From the NCBI GenBank assembly GCA_003344405.1, contig NOWV01000023.1, positions 496,001 through 560,000 of the forward strand: a stretch of 64,000 nucleotides of DNA, in the 5' to 3' direction. The notes under the pieces were generated by a model that was given only the letters and a program-made list of their open reading frames with translations, did no database searches and was not told where the DNA came from. Source of the stretch: Trichoplax sp. H2. Lineage: Eukaryota > Placozoa > Uniplacotomia > Trichoplacea. The position numbers were made by a program, and so were the translations under genes. This document shows, in pieces, positions 13,281-27,700 of this stretch. How positions within the stretch are numbered: position 1 is the first letter of the stretch; each line of letters starts with the position of its first letter.

Positions 13281-14956
13281 TTGCATATAGGTATTCAATT
13301 ACATACTGTGCAGTAATTGGATTATGCCATTATGTTCTGAAATGTTGCTTTATTTTATTAATTAGACCATTTAAAACCATCGTCACCGCACATATTAGAT
13401 GAGATTCATTACAATTTGGGTCAAAATTTTTATCATGCTAGAGAAGAAAGGATAAGCAATGAAAATTAAAAGTCTTATATACGCATGTAAACGCATTCAC
13501 GGTATATCAGCACAAATACAAAAAATTAAACTTTCATAAGTAAATTTTTAAGGTTAATTCTGAATTCAGATAGAAAGTTGTTAGTGACGCATGTTAAGGC
13601 TTATTATATAATTATGAACCGGAAAATGCAAATTATAATGACGTATATCGAACACTCATTGTACGTAAATCGAGAAATGAATAATTTCTTATGACGTAAT
13701 ACGAATTACTTAGGAGTAATAATGCATTAATTGTGGAAGATTGTACAATTCTTTCATGACGTCTAAGGAAATATTGCATAAAAAGTATTGTGCAGAAGAT
13801 ATCGCTAATAAATGGAATAGTATTCAGCGGAAGAGTAGTATACCCTTTATATATAGAGGAGCTATTAAGAATTAAAAAAACAATTTATTATTTATGATAG
13901 AGGAAATAACGCACATTGTGGCATAATGTATTATAGATTTGATTGTATACGTGATAATAGCATGGGAATGATCATCACTGATTGTTTTCGATTCTGATAC
14001 TATTTCTTGCTAATCAGCTTCATTCCTGGTTTGATGTTTAGCTGTATGCAATCAACAATTGTGATTAACTTGTCATATATTTATTTTAGGTAATATTTCT
14101 CACTGATTAATTCTTATATCACGGCCCAAGCCGGTAATACGGCCTTAAATGCCACTAATATAATATCCTACAATATTGTGATCGAGAAAATTGATGAGTG
14201 CTTAACTGTCGCTAAAATGCATTTGTATTCTTGTGACAAATATATACCTGAAATATTTCTGGGTTTTCTTCTATCTCGAATTATTATCAAGACCAGCTTT
14301 CCGTGATAACTAGAAACTTATTCCTTAAGATTTGTGACATAACCAATATAGCCTCATCCTTATGCGTTGATGATAAATTTATGAACTCTTTCTATTATAA
14401 AAGTAACTCGCCTTTATACCTTCTATCTATATTTACGAGCAGCTACAGAGTATACATACATGAAAATTAATACTAATATACAATATTTCTGTCGTATATC
14501 TTTAGACCTAAATTTTTACTTCTTTTTAGAATACTTAAGAGCGCGTGTAGAACACGAGATCGGTCATTATCAGAACATGATCTGACCTTTGAGCTTTCTT
14601 ATGAATTACTTATTTAACTAAGTTACTTGCCCTTACTGGAAAATGAATTGGTTTTGCTATCTATAACTCTAATGATGAGCTATCTGCTGTATAACGATCG
14701 ATACAACGTATTTATACTTAATTGTGATCTTCAATAAAGTGACATTAATATACTCCGGTGGATCGATTTTAGTGAGCAATAAGCAAACTTCATATCGGTT
14801 CGATGTTTTGGTGAAAAAAGTTGATATTATTGAACCCTAAGTGTTGATAAAGACTTTGCTCCCTTTGATTATTGACATAAATATATCAAAAGCATTACAA
14901 AAATTCTATGTAGTATATGTCATTGATACATGAGGTGAAAGAGCAATGTTGTATTA

Positions 14957-15086
14957 GTGCTATCATCAAAGTTTATTAGAATTGAACACTTTATGGTTAA
15001 TTTTTTTATGTGATGGAATAGCAATTCTATATTCTTGCTATCATCATAGTCTTTTTGAATGGAACACTTAATGATCAATTTTTGTA
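14957..15086. repeat. Imperfect 78-bp-offset direct repeat
   Basis: Two related segments, from about 14957 and about 15035, share blocks such as GCTATCATCA and GAACACTT at a constant offset of 78 nt. The offset is a multiple of three, so it keeps an unrecognised minus-strand frame (14920-15288) open across both copies. The open frame looks like a by-product of the duplication more than evidence of a gene. Confidence 0.6.
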
Positions 15087-16096
15087 TCACGTATTGCTTA
15101 ATGACATTGCTAACGATATCGTCAAGCGATAGAAGATTTTGGAATGGTTGTGAATTATTAGCAAAGATGTTTTGTGGTAGGAACTTTCTGCGCCGAAATT
15201 CTAATTCCTGACTTAAAAACAATATCAGCAAATAAGGAAAATATAATTTTTCGACGTGAAAAGGGTGATTGCGCAATATGAGCATCAATATCTTAGTCGG
15301 CTACATGCTTAATGGCCTGTAATTAAGAGGAGAAATATCGAGTAAAATTGAAATTCATTTCTATTTATCTATAATTATCGAATTTTTATTTTATTAATAG
15401 CTGTCATGCTTTAATTAATGGTAACATTATTATTTCAAAGTCAGAGCAGGATTTATAAATAAGCATGAAAGTCATTTACATTAGTGCCACCTTACACCAT
15501 TTAAAATGGATTGGTAGTCAGTCCATTAGGACCGAAAAACAATCAATACACAGTATTGATAAAGGGTTAGAGTAGTTAAAATAGTACGGTATTCTACCGA
15601 ATAGTTGAAATTTCCTTGTTGAAAATTACACAGTATCATTATAGCCAATGTTTTGCAACATAGTCTACTTCAAAACCAATAATGAATAATCTTGTTCTAG
15701 CAAAATAATTGGATAGTTGCATCATAATTAATCTCTTCAAATTATAAACCATTACCAAATCAACAATATACCATCCATCTATCATTCGCAAACAAGATTA
15801 TTTGGTCAAAAGTAGTTACATTATGCTTACATTTATCAATACAACAAGAGTAAGTTATGATGAAATATGCTAAAGTACAAATCTAACCAACATCAGCACC
15901 ATAAATGATCGATGGGCTTGTGATGAACAAAGTGATTAGTAAGGATAGTTCTAAACGATTGCGTTTCATTTTTCATTGAAGCAATGTCCAATTTTCAGTA
16001 AAATAGGGCTGTTTTAGTTCAAAATGAGCTAAGTGAAATGAAGACACTGTGTTCACCTTGTCCCCAAGTTTCAGCTACAAAAAAGGTTAATTTTCT

Positions 16097-18759
16097 TTAA
16101 TCTTTATGCTGATCAATATTTTGAATTTTTTCTGGTATGGTAACTAACCATCGATTATCTTGAAGGGCGTTTTTCGATGGCGAATTAGGAGTATAAGTTA
16201 AATACATTGGATTAGCTGTAGGAGTTACTGTTTCATTGCTATTCACATTCTTCTTGCTATCTGGCGAAGTTTCATATTGATTTGTTAAGACAGTAATACT
16301 GCTAGAGGTTCTTGCTCTTTTTTCTCGAGCTCGACGATTCTATAGATAATTATTAAAATTTTATCAGGTCGATTCTATAATTCATATAAACGTATAACAT
16401 GATGACTACCATTTTTAATTACGGCAAAAACTATGGTAAAAGAAATTAATATTCATTTACTTTAAATTAAAATTGACTTTACTAGATTTAACTATGTTTG
16501 CTCTGCACCTGGATCTATTATGACAAGACTAACCTGAAACCAATTTTTAACACGATGTTCCTTTAAATCTAATTTCCTACAAAGATTTTCAATATCGCGA
16601 GGTGACAGGTATTGTTGTTGTTGAAAAACATCTTCCATTAAATTTAACTGATCCTTTGAAAATGGAATGCGTGGACAGCGACTAATTCTTCTCTTCTTTT
16701 GAGTGCAGTCTATATGATTTTAATCAAGGTAGAAAATAAAGAGTTAATAGGAAGAAGAGGCATCGTTAGTAAACAAATCAATTTAGGCTGTTCAGTTTCT
16801 TTGTTACATTAATGGCTAAGTGACAACTAAGCAAAATATTCAGTTAGATTAAAATCTATTGCAGTGTTTATAACCCATTAAATTAGTGATGAGAACTGTA
16901 TTTCTTGATCAATCATTTTATATATTCAATATTCAACTAGAAACTATTTTCTTGGACGGTAAGCGTTGGTGAGCTAGCTTAAATTCCGCCAAAAAATAAT
17001 ACTAATAAGGGTTATCTGATGATATTGTACAGAGATTGCAAATATTTGAAATATGGTATGATTAATTTTAACTTTCAGTTAGCACTATTATTTGGGTACT
17101 TAGGAATTGGAACATATACTGTATCTAAGTAAGTAATTAACTAATAAAAATAACTTGATGTAGCAATAGCATAATCTTTTATGCGTAAATAAATACATGT
17201 GTTGGATAGATTATGCGTTTGATATCATACAGAATGAAGTATACAGTATTGTGTTTATTTCATAATGAAAGTATTTATATCAATGTAATGAAAATATTTC
17301 TCGTTGGAAAGAAATCAAAAGTTAAAGCCGCTTCCATAAGGATATGAGTCATACAGTGATTAGTTATAGACAAAGATGATTAATGGAAGGACTTTGGTAC
17401 GTATCTTTAAGATCAAATAGATTCTTATAAAAGTCCGAACATGCTTTTGCGTTAGCTTTGGATTATTTTATTATATGATAATTTAAGACAATGGGGGGTA
17501 CTGCAAAACATATTCTATCTTATGTGTATAATAGCTTTGACAGACTCTGAATACATTGTTCCATTAAATATGGGGGCAAAGCTAGACGTGTATGATAGCA
17601 TTGAGATCTTGCTTTAGACGTTATGTCTATAGCGACACGCCAATAATTGCTATAGATCCCTATTAATAGTTATGTAATAACATTATTGAGTAACAAAAAC
17701 CTTTTAGAGACCTCAGCAGGATCAAATTATGATCAAGAAGAGCTCAAGTACAAATTTCTTTTATCTGTCAATACAGCAGTTATCTAAAATTGTCGCCGAA
17801 TTGCCAGACAGCTTTAAATATGTAAAGCTATCCACGTACCAATATAGAAATTAAAATAAAAGCTATAATTTTGGTATGCCATACATTTAATAACACCGTA
17901 TATCCCTCTTTTATTCGGTGAATGGATTGATTTTATTGAATGTAGCTGAATGATATCCTATATTGCAGTAGCCTTGAATAATGCACTACTAATCTGATAA
18001 ATTGTTATGGAGCCCTTTGGACTAAATCTTTCGGGACTATTACATTACCACCTTTTCTATGATAGGATTATTCATTTATGATTGCGATAATGTTTGTTTT
18101 CTAGTCAATTAACGTATAGTTTTAGTATGAGCTAACCAAACGATATGATGTGAATGCTTTTACTAAATGTTTAAGTAACGAACTATGTATTAGAGCTTTC
18201 ATTAAATCGATTTTTTACTGCTTTAATATACGTCATATATTCGATTGAAAGGAAATACCGATAATATCATTAAATTATCGTAATGTAACTAAAGAGTTGA
18301 TAGTAATAGAAAAGGTTATCGGTGCCTAGAAGAAAAGAGCCTGGTGTAGTTAAACTTACTTTTTTGTCCGTCTTCATTAGAATTGTCATTTTTAACGGTT
18401 ACTGGAGTAAAATGAGGATTTGTTTGCAACCAGTCTAGTCGTCCAAGACCAAAATAAGGTGCTGGATAAGTATAACGAAAGTCATTGGGGTTATAGCTAT
18501 TACGGTAATAAGCATAATTAGGATCTATAGCCATTGGTGCTACTGTCGAATTGGCAAAACCTAAAATACGATCGACGGAAAATGGCATCGTTGTTGGTGC
18601 TGTAAATTTGTTAGCAATAGGTTCTTTGCTAAAATCGGTTTGAAAATTTTTTTCATCCTTAGGCTTTTCCGTTAAAGTTGGGCAAGATTGGCCAAGGCGA
18701 TGGCATTTGGCATTGGATTTCTTATTATTCTTAACTTTTTCTCGCTTTGCAACTACCAT
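16097..18759 (-). CDS. Divergent Q50 homeobox protein with Eh1 motif, class unassigned
   Basis: On the minus strand, three exons run 18759-18360, 16709-16534 and 16339-16097. Phases are consistent (phase 1, then phase 0) and give 272 residues from ATG at 18759. MPFSVDRILG (about residues 58-67) is an Eh1/TN-type Groucho-binding motif. The homeodomain is at about 143-202, with F8, Met instead of Leu at 16, F20, W48, F49, Q50, N51 and R53 (KNWFQNRRAREKR). The blocks PFSKDQ and QQYLSP recall Hhex and other NK-like ANTP-class proteins, but the match is too weak to name. The N-terminus is basic and likely nuclear. Intron 1 is 1650 nt. Intron 2 (194 nt, phase 0) falls exactly between homeodomain residues 50 and 51, as in the NK2 gene at 127-758. 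The Ser/Thr/Asn-rich tail has no known domain. It converges with the NK2-like gene at 8805-10131. Confidence 0.85.
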
Positions 18760-21700
18760 TTTTGAGACCTTGAGACAGGACAGAGATTTGAAAACTGATG
18801 TAATTGATTGGTTGGGGACGATATATAGTGTTGCCCTATAGGGGTACTCTTCAAAACTTCAATCAATTATGCAAATACCTCTGATGTTTTATCAATTGTT
18901 AATAAATAAATAATGAACAATAGTCGGAAAGTTATGAACACTACGCTTTAAGTTCTTTCTATATTTTCAATCTTGTTATTTCATCAATAGAATCGCTTTT
19001 AAACAACTGGTGCTATTTAATCCCTTAGTTGACAATTGACTTGTTAATCTATCTTGACAAGGTTGTACAGTACAGATAAATAAAAAAGTTCAATTAAAAA
19101 ATAACCGATTAAGTGAATGATATTGATTGATGAAATAAAAATTAAAAAAATCCTCCTACATCCATGTGGGCCGAAGGAAAGTCTTCACAAGGTTGCTAAG
19201 CCGATTTAATTAGATGCTCGTTAATTACAATCATTACCTTCTTTTCAAGATAACATCAGTCTAGCGTTATTATTTCATCTTGATTCAATTGAATTTATGT
19301 TGATCATCAAAATTGTTTCGTATTATCATCATCATCATCATCACATCAATTTGTTTGCAAATAACAATACTAAATGCTAGTATGATGACTATGTTTCAAG
19401 TTGGTTTCAAGCCACATAGTAACGGAAGCGATGTCGAATATGCAAATTTTATACGGTAATTTTAGCCATATTCAGTAGTTAGTCATGATCATCATATTGA
19501 TGATCAATAATTATTATTGTTGTTATTGTTTTTGGCTGGGCTAATCCTTAAAGTCAATAATAATTTCATTACTTTGCACTAACCGACAAAGTGTACAAGG
19601 ATCTCCACTACTATGTCAATATCATTTATTGCTATTGTAGCTTAGTGATCTAGATGTGTAAATACTATTAAACGGATAACGGTTAGAAGTCATAATAGAA
19701 GCTATCAGCTTTAGCGTGATAATGTCATTTTCGTGGCTTTGGATAGAAAATTGACGTATTACAGCCTACAAGTTGAAACGACGATGTCTTGATGAAGTCG
19801 TTAATGAGTAATTTTATTTTGGTCTCAATTTCAGCCGATAGGATAGATGTAAAAGGAATTGAATGATTTTTATTGAACAGTGCATGAAAGACAAGAGCTT
19901 TGAAGAAAATAAAAACCGCTGTGATTAGATCTAGATACGCAACTTTTTATTGCTATAAATTAAATTTTTTTTGTTTAATATTACTTTGTTTCTTGTATTA
20001 GCTGATACCGCTACGTGAGTATAGTAATTTTTTTTATCTAATGAATAGATTACTTAAAAAAATGAGTAGTAGTTGTGAAAAGAGAGAATAAACTTATAGC
20101 GTTCTATGCGATAATCGTATCGCAACGGAAATTGTCGGTGTTGGAATTACTTCTTACTTTTTAATTAAATATCGACAATCTAAAGTTTTCTTTTTCTTTA
20201 CAAGGTGCACTAAAATCCATTCGTCATTCAACAATTGAAATGGACCGATCATATGATCGAAAATTTCCCTGCTAGGACGTATCTTATTGTCGGCTATGAG
20301 GAGCTCATTTTAATTACTGTTATACGTCTATGACATCATCACGGCATTGGAAAATTTTGTATGAAGACAAGGATGATTAAGAAGGAAACTTGATAGATGA
20401 AGGATAAGAAAGTGTGAGTAGAAGACATTGAAAACAAAGATATAATTGTTGATTACTGTGACAAGGATTTATAGTTCTGATAATATAATATATTTGAAGA
20501 GGTTGTTTCCACCCCTTAACTATGGTGCTAACAACTTTATTGCTTTACATAGAATTTGTTAGATAATGCCGCTTCTACTTTTCAAACAGTTGGTTTCAGG
20601 CTACAGAGAGATCTTTCTTTTGCAAACGTCATAGTATGTTTGACTTGTGTCAGGTTTGATCAGTAGCGATCACGATCGTGTATTGCTAGACTAACGATAG
20701 ATATTTACCTGAAAGGAATATATTAATTCGAATATTACAAGTTAGAAACAGTCGTACTGGATTGACTATGTACTTGATATTTCCTGGAAAAGTTAGTCGA
20801 TATTGCAGTACTGTTCACCATTTCTTATCGATGGCCACATAATATCAACTTGTCATCAATATCAGCCTTAATGGCTCGATATGATAGAGCTGAGAGAAAT
20901 AATAATAATACGCCGATCAGCATCAAAGCGTCTAGAATGATGTCTCTATTAAAAAATTTGATTAGAAATTACTGCTATATGATGAAATAAACCAATTTAC
21001 TCACTCCTATCACTCAGTCTGCGGCATCACAGCACGCCATGTCTTTTGAAACATTCTTCTCGCCATAGGTGTAGTTCTATTAAAATAGCAATTAGTATTG
21101 GCTAGTCAATGCTATTTTCCTGACTGCAGGGAGGATTAGCAGTCTCGAGTTATGTTATTTTATCTTTAAACTAAATTGTACACGCCTTAATCAATATTTC
21201 CTTTATTTTGCCACCTAGCATTTACTCATCATATTAACTGATCAGTAACTTATTGTACTCAGCTATTTTTATGTACCCTGTGATACCTTATAATTTATTT
21301 GAAAGGTAGCTTTATTTATCATTGATAACAAGACAGATCAATTAATATGATTTATAGACAGCAATAATAACAATATCGTAATGACGTTAATGTGATGATA
21401 ATAAAATTGAATCAATAGATTTATAAAATCTTAATGTCTTAACGTACTTTATTGATGCTGATTTATAAATTACTTTATATATTGCAAGACGATAGTTTAA
21501 CTAGATAAGGTAAGAAGCTTTTTCTATTATCTACTGAATCTAATGATGAAAAATTGAGTGGCATTGGTATGTAATCTGATAAAGTTTTATTCTCAATATT
21601 CAAAAGTTTGCTTACTATATCCGAATAGGATCATGCTTTAATAAATCATCAAGAATCTAGGCTTTAATAGTTTTTCTTGTCTTGTAACTTGTCCGTGAAA

Positions 21701-24700
21701 TTTAAACCAATGGCTTAATCCTAAAACAAAGACTGCTTTTAGATTGAGCAATATGCGGTTACAATTAAATTAAATCTGTTAGTAGTAATAACAAGCTCCT
21801 ATTAATAATGTACGTACAATAGTATATCTTCTTCCTAAAAGTAACTAAATCCATATATCGCAATGAATATTAGCGAAGTAATGCGCTAAATTTGAATTTA
21901 TTATGTGCAGGTAGCAGCTGATAACCGTATATAATTTGTTGTGCGATATAGTGACTATTATTTTAACATAAAATGGATTGAATTAGTGTCGGCGTTAACC
22001 CGAGTTTATGATGAAATAAGAGTGTTAATTGTAGCTAATAAATCATTATCAAAGTCATATCTCTAATTGTAGGGTATGGACATATATTTCGCCTGGATTT
22101 TCTTACAGGATAGTAGTAGCTTTAGGTAGTGCTTTTAGTCAGGCTAATCATCATAACTGTAATTAAATGTAATCTATTAAGACGGCATAAACCTTTATAA
22201 TATTTTAGAAGGCAAATGACTGACTGAGTCATAGACTATATTGTTGAAGGTAAAGACTTGAAAATCCGTACGCATTTCTTAGTTGCAGTTAATCTAAGAG
22301 GCAGTGAATCTACGCCACGCTCAGGCGAGTAATATGATTGAAGACAACTTGCAGAAAAAACTTTTCCTTTTATCCAGACTATCAACTTAATAATGGAGTA
22401 AAAAATTGTGGATTAATTGATACACTACATTTTAATTTTAACCTATGATGCCTTTCAAATAAAATACTATAGCATGAAAAGGTAACGACAAATATAATAT
22501 CTGCATGCACCCACTAGATAATGCTAGCTGTAGTCTATCACCGGTGTCTTTAAATGCACACTATTGAATTGCATTTTAATGCAATTATTAAATGCTTTGT
22601 TGAACGTTCCTTTATTGAAGCCTCTTACATTCATTCCTGTTAATGGTCTAATGACAAGTGGAGTTGAGACAGACTTTATGAAATTGACTTCGATCGATAC
22701 GGCCATACAGTATACCGGAGACATTGTGTAATTTTCTGCACGTAATATTTCCGGAGCTCAATATTATTGCTATCGTTAATTTAATATTAGTTTAATTTAT
22801 CCCATAACTATTGAATACAGCCGATAGTTAACTTTACGGTACTAATTTAACTTAATGTAAGAGGTCTGACGTATGTGCTATAGTTCAAGTTGGAGCGATG
22901 GCAATGATTTCTAGGTTCTTTTAATATGCATGTTTATTCAAAATCAGAGTGTGAACTAACAGAATCTGGCTTAAAATCATTTCGAAAATATCGAAGTATA
23001 AGGCTGAATATTGAAAATACGACGCTTATTCATTTAGAAATCTCTAGCAGGTGTTGTCTTAGATTTATAATAATTTTCATAAATTCTTGTATCACTAGTA
23101 ATTTGGCATCGCAACGTTAACAATTCTAATCATGGATATGGGATGAAGATGTATGCAGATGGATATTTTAATTAAATTATTCCTGGAACCTTAATATTAC
23201 ATTTGACAAATAATTCTAGACTTTATCTCTTCGTAAGAAATATTATCTGTAATGGAACTATTTGCCTTATGCTATATGGCATATATTGAATTCATTGTTT
23301 TGCATTGTCATGGATTTAGGTTTAATTTTAAGTGTTAGCGATCGAAAGGTTGATCTTGATTTAAATAATAGTGACTTCACGGTAATGCTATATTTCAGAG
23401 AAATGGAAAGAGGATCCATTTCATCAGTTTGACGTTATGCTGTTATTTGCTGTTAGTGAGTTATTTATAGTGTAGATAGAACATTACTTTCTCAGAAATC
23501 TTAATACTGGGCGCTTAGATCAAAAGATCGCTTATGTTAACGATGAGATTGTTTATTTAATCTGGGAAAGGATCCTGTACTTTTGTGAATAACATTATTT
23601 GATTATCATGGGTTTCTTAGCATAGTATTAATGGATGTCATAGCTGACGAATCCTTACGATAATCGATATACTCATCTCTACTAATTTATTGAATTAAGG
23701 TGTATCTATATTTGTGCATTTATGAATGATTCATGCACGGTAGAAATGCATCCTATTATAGCGTGATGTTTTGACTTGGAATTAATCCATACTAATACCA
23801 AACTTTGTCAGGCCATAGTACAGTACTCTAAGCACCGTCCTATGATGATCATTCATATTCTATTCTCATTCAGCAATTTAATATTAAAGATTGCGAGTCA
23901 ATTTCTCTTCGTCAGCGATATGTATCAATAGCTATTACGAGGTAAATTGGCTTGATGCGGGAATCTTACTAATATAAGCCAAAAGAATTTGTTTAAAGAA
24001 GATGAGGCCTTCAGATTTTTATGTACACAGATCGGCTACTATCAATAAGTTAAATGCTTGAGTCAATAATTTAAGTCGGTTTGAGATCAAAAGACTGTTG
24101 ATCTTGTGTCAACTTAACATGTTTGAGCACTTCAATTCTTGATGATTAGCTCTTACGTTGATCAATACTTGTATTCAACTTAGCACTAGATAGACAAGTA
24201 GAAAGGATACCGATAGCATAATAGATGACTGATTAAGTTATTAATTCACTTCAGGATCAAAGAAAATGATTATCTGCTATTGTTTCGTACCGGCACTTCT
24301 TTTATTTTATTAGCAAGTGGTTTTATTGGTTATACGTTAAAAAGCACTAGTTATTACTCTAACTGTATTGATGATATTGTTATTGGAAGAGATAGTCCTT
24401 CGTGTATTGAAACTAGTAGTGAAAGATATTAAATTACAGGTGCTACAATATAAGACTAGTATGCACGAATCAAATGATGATATCAAAATACCAGTCGGAA
24501 ATCTTTATTTTCTGTATACTAGCGGAATCAGTTTAGGATCAAGATCGACAAATAAAATTCATTTAAAAGATTTAGGATTTGAAATTTTATTTCCTGCTGA
24601 AATTAATCGCGATAATTCTCGAATAACTTTCAGTTCCGCCGTTTTAATAAAACAGGAAATGTGCTTTAGTTTTTTCACTTTTCAAGCATTCAAAAACATA

Positions 24701-27700
24701 CCAATCATTGGCGTGTAGATTGGTCATCAATAAGAATACTGTAGTGTCTATCGAATAGCGGAAAGGCGCGTTGACTATATTGAACTACAAACCATAAAAG
24801 TAGTCTTAAAAATATAAAAATAAGGTTGTTCTTAGTGTATAATGAAATCTATATTCTCAATAGTAGTCATCTTAGATGATTTTATTAACTATAAATACAG
24901 CTATAGAGCATAACTTTACATCTTATCTTTAAAGGGATGCAACGACAATCCTAGCCGAGATTATCATAAAATCATAAAAAATCACATTGTTTCTACGCTA
25001 GGTACTTCATGAGGTTAGTGAGACTATTCATAAATTAGAATATTAATCTTGCGTGCTTGGTATTATGAAAGATAACCCTTGTAAATCTTAATAAGTTTAA
25101 AAATGCAGTCATTATATGTCACATAGCTTAATCAGATATTTCCTTAGCATTGATCATGCAGGCTACAATCTGCCCGAGAAAGATTAACTTCGAATAATAT
25201 CAGTTGTGTAACATCCAAGTAATTTTTACCGTAAGTACGCATTTCCATACTGTTATTTTTAAAAAGGTTCTTATTAGATTCAAACTTTGCTGCTTTAATT
25301 AATATAGTCGGGCAAATAACGATCAAATGAAATGTTGGGTGATATCTTTAGGATGTTGTAAGATAACTTGATAACATAACTCTATCTTATGAATATGCTG
25401 TAATAAATTAATTCGCTATATTTATATATGTTGCTGCCTCTTTGGCTTGGTATTCTTGCCTTCGTACTTTTAGTAGCAAGTATGTGTGTAAAAACAGTTG
25501 CTACGATCAGTACTGGTATAATTGATTTTAATAAAGGAGTAGCTAAGGATTAATTAGTATTGATACTTCTGTAGTAGGACTATAGAGCATTAAAAAAACA
25601 AATTAATATGCTTTGAAGTATTTTAGTGCAGATGCTAGTAAGGCTGCAAAAACTTTGTTGATATTTCAGATTATATTTAATTGAACCAGGTTCGGGATAC
25701 GTCCCATATTCCTTTTATCTAGAGTCTTAAAAATGCCAGAATTGATATGCTTTGAAGTGTTTACGTCATTAAAGCTAAAACAGAGGAAACTTTAGTAGCC
25801 TTAATATGGCTGTACTTATTCATGGTTACACTATTCAGTAAATAAGCTCAAATTTCAATGATCATCGTCATTAAATAATAACTGCAATTATGTAAGGTGA
25901 TATCGCGTGCTACAGGATTATCTGCTTGAATCGATTTATTTTAGCAATAAAATTTAAATTAACTGCATTGTAATAGGAGTGTTATTTAATAGTTATTGGC
26001 CTTAAAGCATGCAAAAATAAGTGTGCTAATTTATCATTAAACATTTGGCATAGGAGATATAAATTTTAATTAGCTGTGAAAAACACGTTTTTGAAAGTCA
26101 TGTAATAAACATTTGCTGTAGCAAGCGATCGATAAACTAGTTGATTTGGTTAAAATTTTCCTCTATAAGATAACGAAGAATATATGTAGTGAGGTAGCGA
26201 CTTGATGTATGGTAGTAATTAGATATTCGATTAATAGCATTTCATTAATCGCAAAAGTTGCTTCTATTCCTCCCTGTTCCCTAATGAGGCAAAAGAATAG
26301 CCATGAAAAGGTATTACATTATGAAAATGATTTTTAACATCATGACTAAATTTAACATTATGAACAAAGTATCTACGAGATGCATTTAGTACGGCTTAGT
26401 TCTTTTACCTTGAAATAATAAAAAGTACTTGCTTTCCATATATATTTTTCAAGCTGTATCTTAAGTCGATGACAGGATCGAGCATTTCTCATGCATGGCA
26501 TCTAGTAAAACCCTGTATTGCAATCTTGTGTTGGCTACATGTTTAGCCTAAATTGTCATACTTAGCTATGTGTAATATAGAACTTGGTACATTATTCAAC
26601 TTATTCGTTTAATTCTTTCATTTTTGGTACGTAAAACAAGATGGAGCACGCATACGAGCATTGAAAAAATATGGTACCTTTTTTTATCAAGAAGTAAATT
26701 ACTATAATATGTTAGCCTATCCCTCTCCTGGAAACAAAGTTTATATTAAAGAACATTTATTTATGATGCTTCAATCTATCATTAAGCAGTTGTTCTTTAC
26801 TGATTTAGCTACGTTATATTGTATAACACGGTATAACTAATATGGGTAAGTTCCCACGTTCGTGTTCATTAGTAGTGGCTATAACCACCATAACCTTGGT
26901 TTTTAGCATTTCATGAGATAGTGTTTCGAAAGATATCGTTAATTGAAAGCCAAGAGAGAGGTGAAATTAATATAATATTAATAAAGATTAATATTTCTGC
27001 CGCGATTGAATTCTCTAATAATCATTAAACACTATTTGCAATCCCCTGGTCTAAACCAGTGAAAATCTAAAAAAAGTTAGGGATTTTTTCGTTAACTGAG
27101 CTTGAAACTTTTGTCTTTTATACCGTATATTATGAGGCACACTGAGTACTAGGGTTTATAGCATTTAGTATATTAAAGACAAATAGCTCGATGTGACAGA
27201 TAAAACTAGCAATCGGAAACTGACACTTATTAAAAGTGTAAATTAATTTTTACACTATGACATATTTATGGATGCACGGTAAAGTAATCGAAGAATTTTT
27301 CAGTTATCGTGGAATATTTTACTGCTCTACATTTGTAGATAAATTGAAACATATCAAGAAGATAAAAGAATTTATTTGCAATATTCCGAAGCATGGATTT
27401 AAATTATAGGATGAGTAAATATCCGCTCAATATTAAAAATACTTCTGTAACAAGGACAGTTTAGTTCCAAGAAATTTTATTACTGATAGAAGCAAAAACA
27501 GAGTCAATATCTATCAAATTAACCCGGTTTTGTGCCATCGAATGAATATCTAAAGGTCACGTAGGCTGCAGGTATGGCATTTTATCGTATGTCTTCCAAC
27601 CTTAATAATGGATATCTATTATATAATGGAACACATCCGGATAACGAACGTTTATTATAGATTTAGAGGATTAATCTTTCAGTTCTTTGAAAGAACTAAA

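Larger units (their letters stand above)
10132..16096. other. Intergenic stretch with two inverted repeats, no gene supported
   Basis: AT-rich DNA between convergent homeobox genes. Open frames are short and unrecognised. One (14920-15288, -) contains an imperfect 78-bp direct repeat. Two perfect inverted repeats (12779-12821 and 13206-13280) are listed separately. Confidence 0.55.
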
